Assembly (NCBI GenBank): GCA_963726295.1
Contig: CAVSBW010000008.1
Coordinates: 1 to 64,000 of the forward strand
Origin: DASSQJ01 sp963726295
Lineage (GTDB): Bacteria; Actinomycetota; Actinomycetes; Actinomycetales; Dermatophilaceae
Direction: 5' to 3'
DNA length: 64,000 bases
Position numbers and translations under genes: made by a program. Below the pieces are notes generated by a model, which worked only from the letters and a program-made list of their open reading frames with translations, searched no databases and had not been told where the DNA came from. How positions within the stretch are numbered: position 1 is the stretch's first letter; every line of letters begins with the position of its first letter. Below, piece by piece: positions 24,616 to 32,328 of this stretch.

Positions 24616-25829
24616 GCCGCCACCACCTCGACCTCGCGCAGCCACTTGGTCTGCGTGACACCGGGGCGAGCGGGGGCGATGAGGCGGCAGGGGTAGCCGT
24701 GGTCGGGGTCGAGCGGCTCGCCGGCGAGGGTGAGCGCCAGCAGGGAGTCGGGGTGACGCGCGAACTCGGCCGGCAGCCGGCTCTCCCGCCACGCGCCCGC
24801 CTGCTGCAGCGAGCGGAAGACGACCTCGTCGGAGTCGGAGCCACCGACCAGGGCCACCACGTCCCGGACGGGCACCCCGCCCCACGTGCCGCCGGCGCTC
24901 CAGCCCTCGACGCAGGCGATGGGCAGGTCGGCCCGGTGCGAGGCCATCGCGCCCAGCTCGTCGAGGGAGAGGTCGACGGTGCGGTCCGGGCCGATGACGC
25001 GCAGCCGCCAGGCCGGGTCTGCGAGCGCGTCGGCGACCCCGGCGCCGACGGCGCTGCGGTTGACCGGGACGCCCTGCGGGCCCTCGCCCGAGCGGACCGC
25101 CAGCACCGCCACCCGCCGCAGTCCGGGCAGCCCGACGGCGGTGGTCGCGAGCACGGTGACGCCGGTGGCCAGCCAGGTCGTGCGCAGGAGGGCCCGACGG
25201 GTGAGCCCGGTCGGGGTGGGGACGGCCCGGTCACCGGCACCGGCGAGGTCGCCGTCGGCGACGGGGTCCTCGACCGGCTCGGCCAACGCCCGGCGCACGA
25301 CCGGGAGCTTCACCGCGACGTGCACACCGATCGACCCGATGGCCACCCAGGCGAGCGCGTAGTGGGCGGAGATGAAGTCGAAGGACCACGGGTACCACTG
25401 CGAGGAGTTCGCCAGGCCGGTGACGAGCTGGAAGATCGCCGACCCCATGAGCAGGGCGATGGAGCCGCGCTCGAGGACGTGCAGGACGAGGGCACGGGAA
25501 GGACGCGGGGGCCGATGGAACAACCGCGGGAAGACCGACCACAGCTTCACGAGCAGCAGCGGGACGGCCGCGGTGCCGGCCGCCACGTGCAGCCCCTGGG
25601 TGGCGACGTAGAGCCACGCCGGGGAGGTCGGCAGGGGGACGTCGGCCCCACGGCCCTGGGCGACGTGAGAGAAGAGGCCGGTCACGAAGGCGACTCCGAA
25701 GGCCACGCCGAGCCACACCCCGACGCGGGCGGCCGTTCGGGGTCCGCGCAGGTCGCTGCGGAACGACTCGGGCGTGGGGACCCGCTCGTCGATGGAGGCG
25801 GCCAGGCCGGTGAGCCGGCGCTCGCTCAC
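24612..25829 (-). CDS. Membrane-anchored molybdopterin-dependent oxidoreductase (sulfite-oxidase fold)
   Basis: 405 aa from the GTG at 25829, preceded by GGAGGAG. The N-terminal half has four or five membrane helices with several His residues (FVTGLFSHVAQG, ATQGLHVAAG, FISAHYALAWV), like a cytochrome-b561-type anchor. The C-terminal half is the SUOX-type molybdopterin domain: the probable Mo-ligating Cys306 lies in LPIACVEGWSAGGTWGGVPV, and YPCRLIAPARPGVTQTKWLR closes the domain. It sits between a transferase gene (GTGA overlap upstream) and a small membrane protein (ATGA overlap downstream). The substrate is unknown. Confidence 0.85.
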   Translation of the reverse strand: MSERRLTGLAASIDERVPTPESFRSDLRGPRTAARVGVWLGVAFGVAFVTGLFSHVAQGRGADVPLPTSPAWLYVATQGLHVAAGTAAVPLLLVKLWSVFPRLFHRPPRPSRALVLHVLERGSIALLMGSAIFQLVTGLANSSQWYPWSFDFISAHYALAWVAIGSIGVHVAVKLPVVRRALAEPVEDPVADGDLAGAGDRAVPTPTGLTRRALLRTTWLATGVTVLATTAVGLPGLRRVAVLAVRSGEGPQGVPVNRSAVGAGVADALADPAWRLRVIGPDRTVDLSLDELGAMASHRADLPIACVEGWSAGGTWGGVPVRDVVALVGGSDSDEVVFRSLQQAGAWRESRLPAEFARHPDSLLALTLAGEPLDPDHGYPCRLIAPARPGVTQTKWLREVEVVAA

Positions 25830-26533
25830 GGCCGCGGCTCCTCCAGGCCGGTGGCCGCGGCATCGGCCCAGGTGGCGACCAGGTCGCGCCACCGCTGCGC
25901 GAAGCGGGTGCCGGGCGCCCCGGCGGCGACGGCGTGCGCGTCGGCCACCTCGTCGACGTCGCGCAGCCGGGCGGCGCGGGCCGGGGGGTGGCCGGTGTCG
26001 GTGAGGGCTGCCGCCGTGAGCCGGCCGGTGTCGGGCCGGCTCATCGGCACGCCGGCGAGCACGGCCGCCTGGTGCGCGTGCGTCGTGACCAGGACCCACC
26101 ATCCGCCGTCGACCGCCGGCCCGAGGACCGGGCCGCGATGCGCGTGGGCCTGCTCGACGAGGTCGCGCAGCACGAGCGGCTCGACCTGGGGGGTGTCCAT
26201 CCCCACCTGGACGACGGGGCCGCCGGCGAGGCGGTGGGCCTGGCGGTGCCCGTCGACGAGGCGCTCGGCGAAGGTCTGGCCGCCCTGGCGGACGACGATC
26301 CAGTCGCGGGCGGCCTCGCGCAGGTCGTCGGCCCGGGCCGCGGCGGCGACGTCCCCGGTGAGCGCGAGGACGCGGCGCTCGGGCGGGAAGGCGGCGGCCC
26401 CGGCCTCGAGGGTGTCCAGGAGGGCGGCGGCGGCGAGCTCGGCGGCAGGGCGGTTGCCGACGACCGCCGCCAGCCGGGTCTTGGCCTGACCCGCGACGGG
26501 CGCCTTGGCCATGACGAGCACGCTGCCCCTCAT
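25826..26533 (-). CDS. TIGR04282/DUF2064-type nucleotidyl- or glycosyltransferase
   Basis: 235 aa with a GT-A/nucleotidyltransferase fold. The start MRGSVLVMAKAPVAGQAKTRL is the family signature (MAKAP...G..KTRL). It is followed by RQGGQTFAERLVDGHRQAH and the metal-site-like VVQVGMDTPQVE and GPAVDGGWWVL. Relatives are annotated as arsenosugar-biosynthesis-associated glycosyltransferases in some genomes. The stop overlaps the oxidoreductase start (GTGA), so the three minus-strand genes 24145-26533 form one unit. Confidence 0.82.
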   Translation of the reverse strand: MRGSVLVMAKAPVAGQAKTRLAAVVGNRPAAELAAAALLDTLEAGAAAFPPERRVLALTGDVAAAARADDLREAARDWIVVRQGGQTFAERLVDGHRQAHRLAGGPVVQVGMDTPQVEPLVLRDLVEQAHAHRGPVLGPAVDGGWWVLVTTHAHQAAVLAGVPMSRPDTGRLTAAALTDTGHPPARAARLRDVDEVADAHAVAAGAPGTRFAQRWRDLVATWADAAATGLEEPRP

Positions 26534-26696
26534 CGGAGGCTCCGGCGAGGACGGCCCGCGGGCGCGGCGGCACCGCGTGTGGCGCGGCTTCCGCGGCGGC
26601 TCGTGGGCATGCTCCGACAGTAGGTCGGATGTGGTGCGCGGGCGGCTCGGAGGACCCCACGCGTAAGACCGGCGTCAGAAGCGGGCGGGGCGCCCG

Positions 26697-27365
26697 TCAG
26701 CCGTGCGTGGCGACGACGCGGGCGAAGTCGCGACCGGCCCGGAGCGTCCCGCGGACCGAGCCGGACACCTTGGACCGCGTTCCCGCGGCCCGTGGCCGGT
26801 ACGTGATGTCGTGCTCGGTGAGGACCCATCCGGCCTTCTGCGCCCGGACCAGCAGCTCGACGGGGTAGCCGAAGCGGCGGTCCTCGACCCCGAGCTCGAG
26901 CAGGTCGAGGCGGCGGCAGACCCGCGCGGGGGCGATGTCGTGCACGGGCAGGCCGGTCCGCCGACGGAGCCAGCCGAGGACCAGCGCATTGCCCAGCCGG
27001 GCGTGCCAGGGCCATACGCCACGGGTGGCGGGGCGTCGCCGGCCGCAGGCCATCCTCGCCCGCCCCGTGCGGACCTCCTCGAGCATCGGCAGCAGGTCGC
27101 CCGGGTCCATCGAGCCGTCGCCGTCGAGGACGGCGAGGTACTCGGCACCTGCGGCCTCGACGCCCGCGTGGACGGCGGCTCCGTAGCCGGGGGTGGGCTC
27201 GTGGACGACGGTGGCGCCGAGCGCGCGGGCCACGTCGGCGGTGCCGTCGGTGGAGCCGTTGTCGACGACGACGACGCGGAAGCCCTCGGGCACGGCGGCG
27301 AGCACCGCCGGCAACGCCGCGGCCTCGTCGCGGCACGGCAGCACCAGGTCGCAGGTCGGCTCCAC
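26697..27365 (-). CDS. Family 2 glycosyltransferase
   Basis: 222 aa from the GTG at 27365; the RBS is weak and the start uncertain by a few codons. GT2 motifs: DLVLPCRDEAAALPAVL at the N-terminus, VVVVDNGSTDGTADVARALG (nucleotide-sugar binding), and AVLDGDGSMDPGDL (DxD metal site). It lacks the C-terminal membrane helices seen in some polyprenyl-phosphate mannosyltransferases. It probably transfers a sugar to a lipid carrier or surface glycan. It follows the same strand as the transferase/oxidoreductase unit, 163 bases upstream of it. Confidence 0.85.
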   Translation of the reverse strand: MEPTCDLVLPCRDEAAALPAVLAAVPEGFRVVVVDNGSTDGTADVARALGATVVHEPTPGYGAAVHAGVEAAGAEYLAVLDGDGSMDPGDLLPMLEEVRTGRARMACGRRRPATRGVWPWHARLGNALVLGWLRRRTGLPVHDIAPARVCRRLDLLELGVEDRRFGYPVELLVRAQKAGWVLTEHDITYRPRAAGTRSKVSGSVRGTLRAGRDFARVVATHG

Positions 27366-27535
27366 GGTGGGGACACTATGCCGCCGGAGGTCCCCGCGGC
27401 GCCGGTCGCCTCGCCCCGCCGTCATGCCGCGCGCCTCGACACCACGTGCGTCCGGCGCGCCGCCGCACCTCACGCGGTGGTGACGCCGCGGTGGTCCACG
27501 GACGGCAGCGGCCGCGCGGCGGGCATCCTTGGGGC

Positions 27536-28939
27536 ATGGCCGCCGACCCCACGACGACGACGCGCGCCCGGGGGGACGCCGCGGGGGCGGACCAGACCCG
27601 GTGGGCGGTCGGCGGGCTGGTCGTCGGGGCCGTCGTGCTCGCGGCGTCGATGGCGGTGCCATGGCTCACCGGCACCGACGTCAACGCCGGCGGGGTGCCG
27701 CCGCTGCTCGGCGACTGGATGCTGCGGTTCGGCCCGACCAGCCTCGTCGCGGTGGCCCTCGTCGTGGCGGCCGGGGTGCCGTCGGTCCGCGAGCGCGTGG
27801 CCCGGATGGGGTGGGGCCGGCTGCTCACCCTCAGCTGGGTCGTCGCCGTCGTGTGGATGGTGTCGCTCGCGCTCGTCGACGGCGTGCCCGGCCTCGGCAA
27901 GATCCTCGAGCACGGGACCGAGTACCTCGACAGCTCACGCCGGGTCGACGACACCGGCGAGCTGGTGCGCACGTATGTCGACCGCATCCCCCTCGACAGC
28001 CCCGACCACCTCGCCGTGCACCTCGCCGGGCACCCCCCGGGAGCCGTGCTCATGTTCGTCGGGCTGGTCCGGCTCGGGCTCGGCTCGTACCTGGCGGCCG
28101 GCCTCGTGGTCATCGCCGTCGGGGCCACGGTCCCCGCCGCGGTGGCGGTGACGCTCGACCGGCTGGGGGCCCGTGACGCCGCCCGTACCGCGCTGCCGTT
28201 CCTCGTCCTCGGACCCTCCGCGATCTTCATGGCCGTCTCCGCCGATGCGGTGTTCGCGGCGACCGCGGCCTGGGGGATGGCCGCCCTCGCCGGCGCCTGG
28301 GCCGCAGGCCGGGCCGCCACCCGCTGGGGCTTCGCCGTTGTCGCGGGGCTGCTGCTCGGGTGGTGCCTGATGGAGTCCTACGGGCTCGGGTTGCTCGTCC
28401 TTCTCGCCCTCGCGGTGCTGCTGGCCGCACCCGGGTCGGTGGGCCGGCGACTGGCCACCGGGGCGGCCACCGCGGCGGTGGCGGTGCTCGTCGTGCTCGC
28501 GTTCGTCCCCCTCGGCTTCACCTGGTGGGAGGCCTTCCCCGTCCTGCACGAGCGGTACTGGGACGGCATCGCCCGGCTCCGACCCGGGTGGTACTGGGTG
28601 TTCGGCAACCTCGGTGCGCTGGTGCTCGCCGCCGGGCCGGTGCTGGCCGCCGGCCTGGGCGTGGGCGCCTCCCGGCTGCGCAGGGTCCGGACCGGGCGAC
28701 CCCGCACTCCGTGGCGTGCCGACGCCGTCGGCGCGCTGGTGCTCGCCGGGGTGGCCACCGTGGCCATCGCCGACCTCTCGCTCATGAGCAAGTCCGAGGT
28801 CGAGCGGATCTGGCTGCCGTTCATCCCGTGGATGCTGCTCGCCGTCGTCTGGCTCCCGCCGCGCTGGCAGCGCTGGGGCCTGGTCGTGCAGGGCGTCGCC
28901 GCCCTCCTCGTCGCTCACCTCGTCCGCACCGTCTGGTGA
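27536..28939 (+). CDS. Polytopic membrane protein, possible GT-C glycosyltransferase
   Basis: 467 aa from the ATG at 27536, with about 11-12 hydrophobic helices. An extracytoplasmic loop after helix 3 carries LAVHLAGHPPGAVLMFVGLV, and a later loop LHERYWDGIARLRPGWYWVF. The overall plan (many helices, acidic/His loop after the first helices) resembles polyprenyl-phosphate-sugar-using GT-C enzymes, but I see no diagnostic motif. The position between GT2 and the NDP-sugar epimerase genes supports a glycan role. Function inferred only. Confidence 0.65.
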   Translation: MAADPTTTTRARGDAAGADQTRWAVGGLVVGAVVLAASMAVPWLTGTDVNAGGVPPLLGDWMLRFGPTSLVAVALVVAAGVPSVRERVARMGWGRLLTLSWVVAVVWMVSLALVDGVPGLGKILEHGTEYLDSSRRVDDTGELVRTYVDRIPLDSPDHLAVHLAGHPPGAVLMFVGLVRLGLGSYLAAGLVVIAVGATVPAAVAVTLDRLGARDAARTALPFLVLGPSAIFMAVSADAVFAATAAWGMAALAGAWAAGRAATRWGFAVVAGLLLGWCLMESYGLGLLVLLALAVLLAAPGSVGRRLATGAATAAVAVLVVLAFVPLGFTWWEAFPVLHERYWDGIARLRPGWYWVFGNLGALVLAAGPVLAAGLGVGASRLRRVRTGRPRTPWRADAVGALVLAGVATVAIADLSLMSKSEVERIWLPFIPWMLLAVVWLPPRWQRWGLVVQGVAALLVAHLVRTVW

Positions 28940-28950
28940 GCGGCGGCCGA

Positions 28951-30012
28951 TCAGGGGCGCAGAGGGGCGCTCGCGAACGCGGCCAGGCCGTCCTCCGGCA
29001 TCACCTCGGCCGCGAAACCCAGCTCGCCACGTGCCCGCTCCGGCGACGCGACGACGTGCCGCACGTCCCCGATGCGGTACCGACCCGTCACCGCGGGCTG
29101 GACGTCGGCCCCCGTACCGGAGGCGACGAAGCGCGCGACCTCGGCGATGGACACCGGCCGGCCGGAGCACACGTTGAAGGCCTCGTGGCGGCCGAGGTCG
29201 TAGCCGCCGACCGCGAGCGCGGCCGCCAGGTTGGCCCGGGCCACGTCGGAGACGTGCACGAAGTCGCGCATCTGCCGGCCGTCCTCGAACACCACGGGGG
29301 CCTCGCCGCGCTCGAGCGAGGACCGGAACATCGCGGCCACCCCCGAGTACGGCGTGTCGCGCGGCATCCCCGGGCCATAGACGTTGTGGTACCTCAGCGA
29401 CAGCGCCGCGCCGGGGCCCTGCCGTGCCCACGCCGAGGCGTACCCCTCCTGCGCCACCTTGCTCACGGCGTAGCTGGAGCGCGGTTCGAGGGGCGCGGAC
29501 TCGTCGACGAGGGCCCAGTCGAGGGGGCCCCCACAGACCGGGCAGGGGTTGTCGAACTCGCCCGCGTCCAGGGCGGCCGGGCGACGTGGCGCGGGCGCCT
29601 GGGACCCGTGCTCGCGGCAGGTGTAGCGGCCCTCGCCGTAGACGACCATGGAGGAGGCCTGGACGAACCGGGCGACCCCGTGGGCGTGCATGGCCGCGAG
29701 CACCGACGCCGTCCCGTGGTCGTTGTGACGGGCGTAGAGCGGCAGGTCGGAGGCCGTGGCGCCGGCACCGACCATCGCCGCGAGGTGCACGACGACGTCG
29801 ACGCCGTCGAGCAGATCGGACCAGCGGTGGGCCTTCCGGACGTCGAGGACGTGCACCCCGAGCGGGGGATCGTGCCGCGTCACCTCGCCGTGGGCCTGGG
29901 GAAGGAGGAGGTCGACGGCGACGACGTCGTGGCCCTCGGCCACGAGCAGCTTCCACGTCGCCGTGCCGATGAAGCCGGCCGCGCCGGTGAGGAGGATGCG
30001 CACGCGCGCCAT
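28951..30012 (-). CDS. NAD-dependent NDP-sugar epimerase/dehydratase with Cys/His insertion
   Basis: 353 aa from the ATG at 30012. Extended SDR: NAD motif LLTGAAGFIGTATW at the N-terminus, catalytic YAVSK (Tyr181, Lys185), and RYHNVYGPGMPRD typical of nucleotide-sugar epimerases. An insertion at about residues 130-165 carries Cys132, His135, Cys157 and Cys160 (YTCREHG and CPVCGG), which looks like a zinc-binding knuckle. Substrate unknown. It is convergent with the polytopic membrane protein (11-base gap). Confidence 0.83.
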   Translation of the reverse strand: MARVRILLTGAAGFIGTATWKLLVAEGHDVVAVDLLLPQAHGEVTRHDPPLGVHVLDVRKAHRWSDLLDGVDVVVHLAAMVGAGATASDLPLYARHNDHGTASVLAAMHAHGVARFVQASSMVVYGEGRYTCREHGSQAPAPRRPAALDAGEFDNPCPVCGGPLDWALVDESAPLEPRSSYAVSKVAQEGYASAWARQGPGAALSLRYHNVYGPGMPRDTPYSGVAAMFRSSLERGEAPVVFEDGRQMRDFVHVSDVARANLAAALAVGGYDLGRHEAFNVCSGRPVSIAEVARFVASGTGADVQPAVTGRYRIGDVRHVVASPERARGELGFAAEVMPEDGLAAFASAPLRP

Positions 30013-30117
30013 CCTGCCCGGTGAGGAGGCCCTGCGGTGGCTCGCGCTGTCGGAGGGCGCACGCCGGAGCACGCGACCCGGCGGACGGGTCGGACGGCAC
30101 CGCACTAGCCTGCCGTC

Positions 30118-30705
30118 ATGAGCACGGGGGAGACAGGACCACGGCCGCGTCGTCGGGCCCTCTGGGTCGTCGGCGTCGTGGCCCTCGTCGGGCTGCTGAT
30201 GTCCGTGGTCGGCACCGCGGTCCTCGGTTCCGAGGGGCTGCGCTACCTCCTGTCGGTCACCGGGTCGGACGTGGTCGACGTGTCCACCGGCCTCGGCACG
30301 AGCACCGTCGAGCCCGGGCGCACCTACGGCCTCCTGGTGCCCCAGGGCAGCAACCTGAGCTGCCGCGTCTGGGAGCCCGACGGCACCCCCGTGCGGCTGA
30401 GCGGCGGCGGAGCCACCTTCACCCTCGAGACGCCGCAGGGCCGCTGGACGGGGCACCAGTCGTTGACCGGGCCCGAGGCGGGCACCGTCGTCCTCGCCTG
30501 CGAACCGGCCGGACCGGGAGCGTCGGTGCGCCTGGTGGCGACGCCGGACTGGTCACTGGGCCCAGCGCTCGCACTCGTCCTGCTCGTCGTGGTGGGCAGT
30601 GCCCTGTTCGGCATCGCGGCCATCGCCCTCGTGGTCATCCTGGTGCGGCGCCGTGGCGCGCGGGACTTGCGCGGCCTCAGCGCGTCGGCCGCTCCCCCGC
30701 GATGA
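30118..30705 (+). CDS. Two-TM membrane protein with extracytoplasmic domain
   Basis: 195 aa. A first membrane helix (about 15-35) is followed by an outside domain of beta character (about 45-140) with YGLLVPQGSNLSCRVWEPDG and LACEPAGPGASVR; the two Cys could form a disulfide. A second helix (about 145-175) precedes a short Arg-rich cytoplasmic tail. No family recognised. Its last 29 bases overlap the 3' end of the convergent aminotransferase gene. Confidence 0.7.
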   Translation: MSTGETGPRPRRRALWVVGVVALVGLLMSVVGTAVLGSEGLRYLLSVTGSDVVDVSTGLGTSTVEPGRTYGLLVPQGSNLSCRVWEPDGTPVRLSGGGATFTLETPQGRWTGHQSLTGPEAGTVVLACEPAGPGASVRLVATPDWSLGPALALVLLVVVGSALFGIAAIALVVILVRRRGARDLRGLSASAAPPR

Positions 30706-31801
30706 AACGCCCCGCGACCTCGACGAGCCGGTCGTTCGCCTCCCGCTCGGCCACGGTCGCCCGCACCCCGTCGCTGCCGTACGGCCGCACCGTCAGGCCT
30801 GACTCCTCGCACGCCGCGGCGAAGGCCTGCGTGTCCTCGCCGAGGTCGAGCCACACGAAGTTCGCCTGCTGATCGGGCACGTCCCACCCCTGCTCGCGCA
30901 GCGCCGCCACCACCCGGTCGCGCTCGGCGACGAGCTCCTTGACACGCACCTCGAGCTCGTCGGCGGCCTCGAGCGAGGCGATGGCGGCCACCTGGGCGAG
31001 TGAGTTGACCCCGAACGGCAGCGCCGACTTGCGCAGGGCCTCGGCCACCGGCTCGTGCGCCACGGCGTACCCGACGCGCAGGCCGGCCAGCCCGTAGGCC
31101 TTGGAGAAGGTGCGCAGCACGACGACGTTGGAGTGCGCCGTGTGCACCGCCATCGAGTCGGGGGCGGCCTCGTCGGTGACGAACTCGAGGTACGCCTCGT
31201 CGATGACGACGAGCACGTCGCGAGGCACCCGGCCGAGGAACCGGTCCAGCTCCGCCGCACCGACCGTGGTGCCGGTGGGGTTGTTCGGCGTGCAGACCAG
31301 AACCAGCCGCGTGCGGTCGGTGACGGCGTCCGCCATCGCGTCGAGGTCGTGGCGCGCTCCGGGGGCCAGGGGCACCATGACCGGGGTGGCCCCGGCGAGC
31401 GTGGTGAGGATCGGGTAGGCCTCGAAGGAGCGCCACGCGAAGACGACCTCGTCACCGTCGTCGCACGTGGCCCGGACCAGCTGGTCGAGGACGCCGACCG
31501 ACCCCGGACCGGTGGAGATGCGAGCGGCCGGCACGCCGAGCCGGGCGGCGAGCGCATCGGTGAGCGCGGTGACCGCCATGTCCGGGTAGCGGTTCATCGC
31601 GCCGGCGGCGTCGCGGACGACGTCGAGCACGCTCGGCAGCGGCGGGTAGGGGTTCTCGTTGCTGCTGATCTTGTACGCGGTGAGGCCCGGGCGGGTGGCC
31701 GCCGGGCGGCCCGGGGTGTAGGCCGGCAGCCCCGCGATGGCCGACCGCAGGCGGACTGCGGTTCTCGGCGCAGTGGCCTCGGCGTCGAGGTCGTCGCTCA
31801 T
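30677..31801 (-). CDS. Histidinol-phosphate aminotransferase-like (class I/II PLP aminotransferase)
   Basis: 374 aa from the ATG at 31801. Fold-type I aminotransferase: ISSNENPYPPLPSVLD (substrate and PLP entry), CTPNNPTGT, DEAYLEFV, and the Schiff-base lysine Lys234 in RTFSKAYGLAGLRVGYA. These are HisC motifs. Many Actinobacteria carry a second HisC-like copy that transaminates aromatic residues. With no his genes nearby, an aromatic or general aminotransferase is as likely as true HisC. Confidence 0.85.
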   Translation of the reverse strand: MSDDLDAEATAPRTAVRLRSAIAGLPAYTPGRPAATRPGLTAYKISSNENPYPPLPSVLDVVRDAAGAMNRYPDMAVTALTDALAARLGVPAARISTGPGSVGVLDQLVRATCDDGDEVVFAWRSFEAYPILTTLAGATPVMVPLAPGARHDLDAMADAVTDRTRLVLVCTPNNPTGTTVGAAELDRFLGRVPRDVLVVIDEAYLEFVTDEAAPDSMAVHTAHSNVVVLRTFSKAYGLAGLRVGYAVAHEPVAEALRKSALPFGVNSLAQVAAIASLEAADELEVRVKELVAERDRVVAALREQGWDVPDQQANFVWLDLGEDTQAFAAACEESGLTVRPYGSDGVRATVAEREANDRLVEVAGRFIAGERPTR

Positions 31802-31899
31802 GGCGCCCACTGTAGGGCGGGCTCCGCGGGCCTTGTCCACGGCGCCCTCCCGACGCCCGCAGCGGGTGCACCGGACGCGTTTGCCACAATCACGGGGTG

Positions 31900-32283
31900 A
31901 TGAACTTCGTCGTCCGGGTCGTCGTCAACGGCATCGCCCTCTGGGTGGCCTCCTGGCTCGTGTCCGGGGTGCACCTCGGGGAGGAGGGTGCCGACACCAC
32001 CACGAACATCCTGACGATCCTCCTCGTGGCGGCGATCTTCGGCGTCGTCAACGCCTTCGTGAAGCCGATCATCACCTTCCTGTCCATCCCCTTCGTCGTC
32101 ATCACGCTCGGTCTCTTCCTCGTCGTCCTCAACGCCGCCTTCCTCGAGCTGGTCGCCTGGATCAGCGGGCTGCTCGGCCTCGCCTTCTCCATCGACGAGT
32201 TCTGGTGGGACGCCATCTGGGCGGCCGTGATCATCTCCCTGGTGTCCTGGGCCCTCTCGCTGCTCCTCGACGACGACCGCTGA
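31900..32283 (+). CDS. YvlD/phage-holin-4-superfamily membrane protein
   Basis: 127 aa with four hydrophobic helices. It has the family stretch LLVAAIFGVVNAFVKPIITF followed by LSIPFVVITLGLFLVVLNAA, typical of YvlD-like proteins, which despite the holin label are chromosomal membrane proteins. The GTG at 31897 is directly before the ATG and either may start it. It precedes the SulP gene by 45 bases on the same strand, so the two may be co-transcribed. The precise role is unknown. Confidence 0.8.
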   Translation: MNFVVRVVVNGIALWVASWLVSGVHLGEEGADTTTNILTILLVAAIFGVVNAFVKPIITFLSIPFVVITLGLFLVVLNAAFLELVAWISGLLGLAFSIDEFWWDAIWAAVIISLVSWALSLLLDDDR

Positions 32284-32328
32284 CCCGCAGGGCCCGTATA
32301 CCCTCGGGGGCATGGAGCAGGAGGGCGC

